The notes under the pieces were generated by a model. That model saw nothing but the letters and a program-made list of their open reading frames with translations. It was not told the origin of the DNA and ran no database searches. From Polytrichum commune (Eukaryota > Streptophyta > Polytrichopsida > Polytrichales > Polytrichaceae), in assembly GCA_950295325.1 (NCBI GenBank), contig OX485803.1, forward strand, positions 28,150,001 through 28,214,000: 64,000 nt of DNA, read 5' to 3'. Of this stretch, positions 11,497 to 21,107 are shown piece by piece (the stretch's first letter is position 1; each line of letters opens with the position of its first letter). The position numbers and the translations under genes are program-made.

Positions 11497-14400
11497 TCAA
11501 GGAATAAACTCATCCTCACTCTCCGAAGCACTTTGATCTATGTATCTAAGTACTCTTGGATCGTATCTCTCACGTGGACTAGAAGAGGCACTAGAGCTAT
11601 GGGAGGAGTATTTGGCATAAGCTACTGCCATATCCTCGGCATAAGAAGGAAGTCGCATGGTAGGACTAGTCGGCGAGCCGAAGTATTGATCCATCAGACT
11701 GCACCAACAGAGGAGAAATTACGATTGTTAGAATACTTCCAATCAAATGCAACATACTCAACATTAAGTTTAAGATGACAACAAACTTACTCACATAGAT
11801 TAACTGCACCCTGTTGAGGGAGGGCATCGTCGTCGTCCTCGTCAAGGTCTACAACGTGAGTTGGATCGACCCCTAGAGACTCCGAGGCTGCGACCTGTAT
11901 TGGGTGCAAAATTTCTTCGTACAATTCCTTGTCTCCCTCAAGTGCCACTATTGCCATGTTAGTAGATTGTGCTGCAAGAACCGAGGCACCTACAAAGAGC
12001 AAAACAAATGAATTAGTAGAAGGTGATTGAATTGCCTAAGTCTAGAGGCATGGGAATGTTACACAAATTACTCATACCAGTTCCAGCAGTGAGGTCACAT
12101 ATAATCCCGCCTGGAGGGCTAAGGCCACTGATTAGAAGCTGGAGCAGGGACACTGCCTTCTCTTTAGGGCCCCTCCAGAATGTGTCACCGTCGTTGCGCT
12201 TGAGTGCAGTATCAGAGGTGACAATGTTGAAAAGAACGTCATCATTTGCAAGGTCAACATCTTCAAATTTGTCACTGGAAGAAATAACAAACTCTTTGGG
12301 TGGCCTAAGCAAAGGTGTGGAGAAAGATCGAACCAACACGATTGCTTTGAATTTCAGAGTCTGGACATCAAACATAGGCCTCGAATTGTTAGCAATGTGA
12401 TTGAAAGTATGAATGACTTCGAACTTGAAGAGTGGGAAATGGCTACAATTACTCACCCGCTTAGAGTTATGCATAGGGTGAGTGAGGTGTAGAGAATTAA
12501 CGATGGTCCATTCCTCCTTGACCTCCAAGTTGTTGTTGTAGAGAAAGCTCAAGACCTCCTTCTTGATTTGCACACTGTCAGGATAAAATAAGAGGAGTGC
12601 GCCATCGTCGTGAAGATAGCCCTGACAAAAACCAATGGTGAACTTGATAAAGTTCTGAACCTGCTTATTCCAATTTGGAACTTGCCCCGGGAATTCAGAA
12701 ACTCCTGGGACAGGCAAACCATCAGGATACTCTGCAATGACGAGGTCCACCGCAGCCTTATGCAACACCTTGCCGAAGAAGAAGAATTCCCTGGATGCTC
12801 CAACCTAAAAAGAAAAAACCCGTGAACGGCATATCTCGAGAGGGTGCCGTCAACGAAAAATTTGATTTTCATTACCATATCAAGCATCCTAATATGACCA
12901 TTAACCAAGAATTAAATGAACGTAGCGGGTCCACCTATATGACCAACCTGAAATTTCTAACCATATTCGGTCATCCTAAACCTATTAGTGCATATCCAGG
13001 CCATATATGAGCACCAAAAAAATAAATAAAAAAGTCCCCCGAGGGGGGTGCCGTAAACGGCAACTCTCGGGGGCACCACATATTAACCTCAAAATCTTAT
13101 ATTTATGAGTGTATTATGCATCCTAATATGACCATTAACCAAGCTTTAAATGACCGTAACGGGTCCGAATATATGACCAACCTGAAATTTCTAGCCATAT
13201 TGACTTACCCTCAACCTTAGAGTGCATAAACAAGCCATATTCAAGCACCAGAAAAAAAAAAAAAAACCCCCGAGGGGGGTGCCGTTAACGGCACCTTTCG
13301 GGGGCACCACATTTTATCCTCACAATCTGATATTTATGAGTATATTATGCATCCTTATATGACCTTCAACCAAGACCAACATCAACTTAAGGGGGTCCGA
13401 ATATATGACCAACGAGCAATTTCTAGCCATATTGACTTACTCTCAACCTTAGAGTGCATAAACAGGCCATTTTCAAGCACCAAAAAAAAAAAAAAAAAAC
13501 CCCCGAGGGGGGTGCCGTTAACGGCACCTCTCAGGGGCACCACATTATAACCTCAAAATCTGATATTTATGAGTATATTATGCATCCTTATATGACCTTC
13601 AACCAAGACCAAAATCAACTTAAGGGGGTCCGAATATATGACGCACCTGAAATTTATGGCCATATTGACTCATCCTCAACCTTACAGTGTGTAGACATGC
13701 CATTTTCAAGCACCAAAAAATTCAAAAAAAAAACCCCCGAGGGGGGTGCCGTTAACGGCACCTCTCGGGGGCACCACATTATAACCTCAAAATCTGATAT
13801 TTATGAGTATATTATGCATCCTTATATGACCTACAACCAAGACCAAAATCAACTTAAGGGGGTCCGAATATATGACCAACCAGCAATTTCTAGCCATATT
13901 GACTTACCCTCAACCTTAGAGTGCATAAACAGGCCATTTTCAAGCACCATAAAAATAAAAATAAAAACCCCCGAGGGGGTGCCGTTAACGGCACCTCTCG
14001 GGGGCACCACAGTTTATCCTCACAATCTGATATTTATGAGTATATTATGCATCCTTATATGACCTACAACCAAGACCAACATCAACTTAAGGGGGTTCGA
14101 ATATATGACCAACGAGCAATTTCTAGCCATATTGACTTACTCTCAACCTTAGAGTGCATAAACAGGCCATTTTGAAGCACCAAAAAAACCAAAAAAACGA
14201 CCCCCGAGGGGGGTGCCGTTAACGGCACCTCTCAGGGGCACCACATTATAACCTCAAAATCTGATATTTATGAGTATATTATGCATCCTTATATGACCTT
14301 CAACCAAGACCAACATCAACTTAAGGGGGTCCGAATATATGACCAACCAGCAATTTCTAGCCATATTGACTCATCCTCAACCTCACAGTGTGTAGACAGG

Positions 14401-17400
14401 CCATTTTCAAGCACCAAAAAAATAAAAATAAAACCCCCAAGGGGGGTGCCGTTAACGGCACCTCTCGGGGGCACGACATTATAACTTGAAATTTCTAACT
14501 ATATTGAGTCATCCTTAACCATATAGTGCATAACCAGGCCATTTACAAGCACCAGATAAATTTAAAAAAAGTCATCCGAGGGGGGTGCCTTTAACGGCAC
14601 CTCTTGGGGGCACGACATTATAACCTTAAAATGAGATTTTCATTTGCATATTAAACATCCTAAGCAGACCATGGCGTTAAGGGAAGATGCATTTGGTGAA
14701 TAGAGGAAGGTGAGCCGAATTGAATGGGAATTAAGCAGAATATTTACCTCATTGAGAAAAGCAACCATGTCATCGTAAGTTGAAGGGAATTTGTTGTGCT
14801 TTGTCTTATAATCTAACATCATGTGGAAGGAGTCATTAAGTAAAAGAACCCGAGGAGAAGCAGGGGAGGAGTTGTATGCCTGGGATGAAGACATTGTCTT
14901 GACAGCAGGTGGGATGAATCTGATGGGATTGGATTCACCAGCAACTCCTAGGCGAATACGCTTTAGAGCAGATTCCCGCGGAGTATGTGAGATAAGAAGG
15001 TCCGCAAGTGAATCAGGTTGATCACCGATATCCTCTGTTACTTGAATATCTTCGTCCATTGGCTCCTCAACCACCTCAGCAGCCTTCCGCTTAGATACCC
15101 GAGGCCTACTCCCTGTAGTAGCTGTCTTGCTTTTGGAGGAGCCACCCATAGGAGGTGTAGGAGACTGTGAGACAGGAACTGATGCGGCGGGAGAAGGTAA
15201 GAGAGGTTGGATGGAGTCCCTGAGTGCGATGTCAAATGGAGGAGGCTTCTTGAACGGACAGTCCAAATACCATCCGCACTGTTGAAAATGGATTGGATCC
15301 CATGTCCTTATAATTGCAGTAGTGAACATGGAATCAGGGCTTTCGATATCCAGGTAGTTAGGAAAGAAAACGGGTACCTTAGAGATGGCCTTCCTCGGCA
15401 GGAGAACGTACCGAAAGTACCTGTAAAAGACCCTGCGGACAGCTTGAACGAAGAAAGGTTGCTTGTCCGGGGGGTTGTTCTTGTGAGCACCGTTATCTCC
15501 ACCTAATTCAACAAAGAATGCAATCTCCCAAAGTTGACACCTCATAGCCTCCACGTAATCGAAAATAGTTAGGATCGGATCTTCGCCATGGGGATTGTAG
15601 TCAACAACTTCTCCAAGATCTGTGAGAACACCCGAGAAGAGCTCCTCAGCCTCCACCGCAATCTGATGCCATGCGCAATTAGATATAGTATGAAAGGTTA
15701 AGGTTGATTTCCATAGCTCATTACTGGACATGCAAATGACAACATGAACTTTGAGATGAATGCTCACCTGCGCCCACCATGTTGCACGATTAAGCCACTC
15801 CGGGAACTTGGAGTCGGCGAAGGCAGTTTTGGGAAAGCGATGCGCATCCCGGATTGCCGCAGAGGAGTTCCACCTCTGGAGCCACTTAACCATCATTCTT
15901 GAAGGCATCGCTGAAGTAGCTAGCATATACAATTTCTCTTGAAGCATCTCAGGTTCATCAAACTTCTCATAATGAGCCTTCACTTCCTCTAGAAAAGCAG
16001 GAGTTAATTTAGGATCCGCGACAGGCAAATGCTTCCTGAGCTCCGCGACAAGCTTATCCTCCACCTTCTTCACAGCTTTCCTAACCCATTCCTCTGCATT
16101 ACGCTCCGTCCAATTGCTAGAATCTGGGTTCTTCATCTTGTACTTGTCCTCAGCGGCATGGGCAGCTTCTGCAATCTCTTGCTATAGGTCAAACAAACAA
16201 TACAATCAGTTACATGAATTGCATATGCATAATTCAAATGACACGATAATATTAGAGGTTGAGATTACCTGGTAAAGGACCGCATTGAGACCGTAAACGG
16301 TGAGGGTGAACCATGTGCGATGTTTCCCAGCCTGCTTCTCCCTTGCAGCCTCCAACATAGTCGGAGATACTAAACTCTCAAAGTAGGACAGTGGCTGGGG
16401 TGCTAGATTCTGTATGCGAAATAGCTTGTGAACTAGGTTTGTGGTGACGTGTGATTTTTTATTCTTCCTGGAAAACCAAAATATATATTAGAATGATGCA
16501 TGATTAAAAACAAAATTCAAAAGCATGGATTAGGATCTTACCAATTAACTTCGTACAGAGCGGCTATCACGGATGGAACGTCTCCTCTAGGTTCAAGGAT
16601 TACACCCTCAACACAGAAATGCCCATTAATATCATGAGGGTGAAATTGCTCAATGATAGGCATCCATGCTTGAAGCCGATGGTTCCCATCCCAAACCATG
16701 AACATCTTATTAGAAAATATCTTCAAATTGTCATCTGCAAGAAGTTTCTTCTTAAATTCGTCATTCACCTCCTTCCACTCCGAAGACCACTTGGCAACCA
16801 CATTGGGTGTCACGTCATTGGTGTGTCCATGGTGGTCCTCCAATGCCACATAAAAGAAACCACAGTCCTCCATGTAGCCATCAATCATAAAATGAATAGC
16901 AAGTTGAGATACATCATTTTTAAGAAACGGTCTCACAACAGGAAGAGGCATCATGCGACAAAGAGGGATAAAGAGACGACCCTTTTGTTTTGGTTGCCAT
17001 TTAAGTTTCTCAAGCCTAGATGCGGTTGGAACGCTCTCCTTAATGGAAAGGTCGTGAAGCTTGAGTTTCAACTGTCCATCTGTAAGGCGGACTTCATCTG
17101 AACAAAGGTCTCAGCATCAAAATACATTAGAAGTGATAAAAACTTGTCCTTAACTCCAAACAATTAAACTAAACCGCACTCTTAAACCTTAAAATCAGAT
17201 CAATAACCAAAACCTGAAGCTTCATAATCAAATAAAGAAAAAAAACCCATTAAGGGCCACCTGTAAGCGCAACGAGAAACCTCAAACCATATTCAGTCAT
17301 ACTAAGCCATACTCAGTTATCCTAATGTATAGAGTACATAAACATGCCATATACAAGCAACAAAAAAATAAAAATAAATACCCCCTAGGGGTTGCCGTTA

Positions 17401-19660
17401 ACGGCACCGCTCGGGGGCACCACATTACAACCTCAAAATCTGATATTTATGAGTATATTATGCATCCTTAGATGACCTTCAACCAAGACCAAAATCAACT
17501 TAAGGGGGTCCAAATTTATGACCAACCAGCAATTTCTAGCCATATTGACTTACCCTCAACCTTAGAGTGCATAAACAAGCCATTTTCAAGCACCAAAAAA
17601 ATAAATAAAAAAGACGCCCGAGGGGGGTGCCGTTAACGGCACCTCACGGGGGCACCACTTTATAACCTCAAAATCTGAACTTTATTAGCCGATTAAAGAC
17701 CCTGCTCATACAATTAACACAGATAAAAAACCTAGAGAGTCCACAAATATGAGCAATCAGGAATTTCCAAGAATATTCAGTAGTCTTAAACCTTATAATG
17801 CACAAAGAGGCCATATACAAGCATCAAAAAGATCAAAATAAAGTCCACTGAGGGGGTGCCGTTAACGGCACCCCTCGGGGTCACCACATTATAACCTCAA
17901 AATCTGATATTTATGAGTATATTATGCATCCTTATATGACCTTCAACCAAGACCAAAATCAACTTAAGGGGGTCCGAATATATGACCAACGAGCAATTTC
18001 TAGCCATATTGACTTACCCTCAACCTTAGAGTGCATAAACATGTCATTTTCAAGCACCAAAAAAATAAAAATAAAAACCCCCAAAGGGGGTGGCGTTAAC
18101 GGCACCCCTCGGGGGCACCACATTATAACCTCACAATCTGAACTTCACTCTCATATCAAGCACCATGTTCGGTCCTTCAACGAAGACCAAAATGAATTCA
18201 GGGGGTCCGAGTATATGACCCACCTGCAATTTCTAGCCATATTGACTCATCCTCAACCTTGCAGTGTATAGACAGGCCATTATCAAGCACCAAAATAATT
18301 AAAAAAAAAACCCCCGAGGGGGGTGCCGTTAACGGCACCTCTCGGGGGCACCACATTACAACCTCAAAATCTGATATTTATGAGTATATTGTGCATTCTT
18401 ATATGACCTTCAACCAAGACCAAAATCAACTTAAGGGGGGCCGAATATATGACCCACCTGAATTTAATGGCCAAATTGACTCATCTTCAACCTTACAGTG
18501 AGTAGACAAGCCATTTTCAAGCACCAAAAAAATAAAAAAAAGACCCCCGAAGGGGGTGCCGTTAACGGCACCTCTCGGGGGCACCACATTATAACCTCAC
18601 AATCTGATATTTATGAGTATATTATGCATCCTTATATGACCTTCAACCAAGACCAAAATCAACTTCAGGGGGTCCAAATATACGAGGCACCTGAAATTTA
18701 TGGCCATATTGACTCATCGTCAACCTTGCAGTGTGTAGACAGGCCATTTTCAAGCACCAAAAAAATAAAAATAAAAGCCCCTGAGGGGGGTGCCGTTAGC
18801 GGCACCTCTCGGGGGCACCACATTCTATCTTCACAATCTGAACTTCACTAGCATATCAAGCATCATGTTCTGTCCTTCAACCAAGACCAAATTGAACTTA
18901 GGGGGTCCGAATATATGAACCTGAGTCTCCGCTGGACACTTCGGGTTCCATCCTCGGCCTCCAAATCCTACCTCACCTTACAATCAAACCCTCAACAACA
19001 AAACCCTTCCACACCCTCGGGGGCACCCTAGAGCTCCAAAAGATTCCCTCAATTTTCAAAGTTGACTTCACTCCTTGGCTTTACCTTCAAACCCTAAACC
19101 CGTAAACCTTTGGACCCACTCGGGTGCACCCTAGGGCTCTAGAAAGATTCCCTCAATATCGAAATTTGACTGCACTACTAAGCCATACAATCACTTCCGG
19201 AGGGGTGCCCTTGACGGGTCCTATTTTTTGGCTACTCTAAGCCCACCACTTTTTGGGCTAACTTCTATTCCGCGTCTAAATTCTTTCAAAATTGTCAAGT
19301 TTAGGGTCCGAGGAACCAACCTTCTGGTTCCATCAAGTTCGTTTCTTCAACCTCTTCCTCGCCACTCTCCTCCTGCGATGCTGGATTGGATGCGGGATTG
19401 GACTCTGTCCCCACATCCTTTGATGCTTCTCGACACTGTGTTCCTGGGCTCTTGGATTTTGAGGGACCCAGAGATTCGTCTATCGTCGATAATGTTCCGT
19501 TCTCCTCAGTGTCGTCAAAATCTAAAACTTTGTTAATTCCACTAGTGTCATATGTTTCAGGCGCCACCTTCTTCCTCCCCATCCTGCTCGACTTCAATTT
19601 CTTAGTGCTACTGAAATATAACTTCCCTTTCTTCTTTCTCCTCTTGATAGGGGCCTGCAT
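11497..19660 (-). CDS. ParB-like / beta-class DNA methyltransferase fusion protein
   Basis: Eight exons join in phase: 19660-19321, 17097-16542, 16467-16269, 16181-15768, 15662-14748, 12804-12078, 11989-11791 and 11698-11497. All introns are GT-AG and the product is 1183 residues. Exon 1 (about 1-113) is basic (KRRKKKGK, a likely nuclear signal) then acidic. Exon 2 carries a ParB/sulfiredoxin-like domain: an FIPL...RPFL start and a VWDGNHRLQAW box near residue 250, the ParB nucleotide-binding GxxR motif. Exons 4-5 are helical, with a second basic stretch (RPRVSKRKAAE). Exons 6-7 form a methyltransferase in beta order: VDLVIAEYPDG (motif IV position, about 833), a GALLLFYPDS strand, then SPPGG-CDLTAGTGA (motif I, about 1044-1051) and VALEGDKELYE (motif II). 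The usual (D/N/S)PP(Y/W) tetrapeptide reads EYPD, so catalysis is doubtful while SAM binding may persist. The in-frame 105-base intron 4 could be retained. The weakest junction is the first donor (GTTGGT), supported by phase. ParB-methylase fusions are known in bacteria and phages; the role here is unknown. Confidence 0.8.
12822..14632 (+). repeat. 233-bp tandem array with palindromes, intron 5
   Basis: Eight clear units plus one degenerate unit at the left edge. Each has a CCCCCGAGGGGG-type block, the palindrome GGTGCCGTTAACGGCACC, then a CTCTCGGGGGCACCAC block, an AT-rich segment and a poly-A/AAATAAA run. GCCG landmarks fall at 13050, 13281, 13514, 13748, 13981, 14215, 14448 and 14586. Spacing is 231-234 bases except the last, truncated unit. 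The first unit has GCCGTAAACGGC and the last GCCTTTAACGGC, so edge units have lost perfect symmetry. The array fills the intron to within about 20 bases of the exon 6 acceptor, yet splice sites are intact. Confidence 0.9.
17250..18920 (+). repeat. 233-bp tandem array with palindromes, intron 1
   Basis: Same family and same orientation as the intron 5 array. Palindrome landmarks are at 17394, 17629, 17858, 18092, 18325, 18558 and 18792 (229-235 base spacing). Most keep the GTGCCGTTAACGGCAC core; 18092 reads TGGCGTTAACGGC and 18792 reads GCCGTTAGCGGC. A last vestige (CCGGAGGGGTGCCC) is near 19198. The array lies wholly inside the 2.2-kb first intron of the ParB-methyltransferase gene. Confidence 0.9.
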
Positions 19661-19901
19661 GTCACGTGTCACCCTTCCTGTGCATGTCTACTCCAACACT
19701 CGCAAACCCTCCCGTCAATCAAACACGTCTTACGCCTCTCATGAAATTCATAACTTTTGACACTAAGTGAAAGGATATGAGTTTCACGAAATCTAAGACA
19801 AGACTTTCCAGGTGTGACATTCCTTTATTTAATGCCTAATTGGGATTTCATTAGACTTCCTATTCCTGTCCTGAAACGTCATGCCTAATTATGATTTCAG
19901 G

Positions 19902-19908
19902 CTTTATA
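19902..19908 (-). promoter_or_regulatory. Candidate TATA box for the ParB-methyltransferase gene
   Basis: The minus strand reads GATATAAAGCC, a good plant TATA box, about 245 bases upstream of the exon 1 ATG (19660). The same 430-base interval separates this gene from the plus-strand promoter at 20091, so it would be a bidirectional control region. Confidence 0.4.
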
Positions 19909-19937
19909 TCGGCGCCAACTAATAATATGTAATTGCC

Positions 19938-20140
19938 TGTCAAGTAGTATGTCTACCATGACTTGTACTCTCTTATTTTGTATATCGTGACAGCGTTACA
20001 AATTTTAAAAATATTAATGTTACTCTCGTTTAGAGTACCTCCGTCATGTGGAGCTTGTGCATCGCAGTTCTCTTTTGGCAGCACATTCCTAATAAATAGG
20101 TAGCCCACAATGTTGAGATTCTTCTTTCATATTTCCATTG
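19938..20140 (+). promoter_or_regulatory. Promoter/leader copy 1, upstream of the 139-residue gene
   Basis: Contains TGTCAAGTAG-ATGTCTACCATGACTTG, a GTATATC-GTGACAGC block, the TATA box AATAAATAGG (20091-20100), then CCCACAATGTTGAGA and a CATATTTCC leader. The same blocks in the same order recur at 20846-21080 ahead of the transposase. The first ATG of the small protein (20319) lies about 195 bases below the expected transcription start. Confidence 0.65.
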
Positions 20141-20318
20141 TAATACATTCTAATCCTTCATGCTACAGTTTATCACAATTTACATAAATACATATTGACT
20201 CTATATTGATCTAACAGGTTATCAAATATTCTAAGTACATTGGTGTCTACCCTAAGTGTATATAATACCCGATTACTTGTACCCATTCCTTCATGTAATC
20301 TACTCATATTCTTCTCAA

Positions 20319-20738
20319 ATGGGTACTGACGCAAGTCCCCCCAACCTTCCTCCGTCAGGTGCTCCTAGTTCCTCTGGAATTCACACCAAGTTGACCATCG
20401 ATGGTTCTTCAGACGTCAACATCATTAAGATTGCCAACCCACATGACTGCTCAGTTCCTTCGGTTGTCGTCGTTCACACTCCTCAACCACATACTCCATC
20501 TTTGCAGGCAGATGTTGCAACGCTGAAAGAGGACAAGTCTACTTTACAAACTCATGCCTATTCTAGAGCAGGGGTTATTAAACCGGGCACTTACTCTAGA
20601 TCCCTGTTTAGGAATGCCAAAGGTCAGAAACTCGATTGCGCAGCATGCACTGCAGTTCATAGTTTGGGGATTGACCATTGTCATAAACATGACGGTGACA
20701 AATATGGCAAAGGGCCCCATAAGCGTATTCATTGTTAA
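20319..20738 (+). CDS. Small Cys/His-rich protein of the element
   Basis: A 139-residue open frame starting at the first in-frame ATG (MGTDASPPN). The N-terminal half is proline/serine-rich and disordered. Residues about 70-85 could form a short coiled coil (ADVATLKEDKSTLQTH). The C-terminus has a dense Cys/His cluster (CAACTAVHSLGIDHCHKHD ... HKRIHC) that could bind zinc. I recognise no family. It stands between the divergent ParB-methyltransferase gene and the transposase and has its own copy of the promoter used by the transposase, so the two are probably co-expressed. A DNA- or protein-binding accessory factor is an inference. It could also be a truncated duplicate of a larger gene. Confidence 0.55.
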   Translation: MGTDASPPNLPPSGAPSSSGIHTKLTIDGSSDVNIIKIANPHDCSVPSVVVVHTPQPHTPSLQADVATLKEDKSTLQTHAYSRAGVIKPGTYSRSLFRNAKGQKLDCAACTAVHSLGIDHCHKHDGDKYGKGPHKRIHC

Positions 20739-20845
20739 TAACAATGTTGCATTCTAATGTTTGGAATTTCCTATTCATGAGGTACTATCATGTTTAGTGT
20801 ATATGCATGTTATTGAATTCTACTATTTGAAAATAAATACTATCT

Positions 20846-21080
20846 TGTCAAGTAGAATGTCTACCATGACTTGACTGATATAATTTGGTATATCTTGACA
20901 GCCTTTCTGCTCCCTTTCAGACTCCTTGGTTTGGGGTGGGTCATTTTTAGAAGTATTTATTCATGCTTTCCTTCATCTTTCATCCGTCATTTGGATCTGT
21001 CCATCATTGTTGTCTTTGGCCATTCATTTCCAATAAATAGGTTTCCCACAATGTTGAGAAACCTCTTCCATATTTCCATC
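20846..21080 (+). promoter_or_regulatory. Promoter/leader copy 2, upstream of the transposase
   Basis: Repeats the blocks of 19938-20140 (TGTCAAGTAG-ATGTCTACCATGACTTG, GTATATCTTGACAGC, CAATAAATAGG at 21031-21041, CCCACAATGTTGAGA, CATATTTCC). The TATA box sits only about 20 bases before the ATG at 21051. Transcription should therefore begin beyond that ATG, which argues for the ATG at 21108 as the transposase start. Confidence 0.65.
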
Positions 21081-21107
21081 ACCGCGCAAGGCCTCATTCC
21101 CCTCATC

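Noticed and set aside
13347-14484. Open frames of 67-202 codons across the tandem array, with repeated MHPYMT and KGVRIYD segments
   Set aside because: They are the 233-bp repeat read through in frame. The same peptides recur in the second array, and both arrays are intronic on the other strand.
17924-18851. Open frames of 80-117 codons in the second array
   Set aside because: Same cause: tandem repetition of a non-coding unit.
12822-18920. CRISPR array
   Set aside because: Units are 233 bp and nearly identical throughout, with no short repeats separated by unique spacers, and the genome is eukaryotic.
19228-19760. Plus-strand frames of 102 and 124 codons
   Set aside because: They are shadows of the minus-strand exon 1, which has nuclear-signal and acidic composition and splices in phase to the ParB exon.
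20871-21107. Earlier start for the transposase giving a hydrophobic N-terminus
   Set aside because: The stretch is the duplicated promoter and TATA box; translation of it is accidental.
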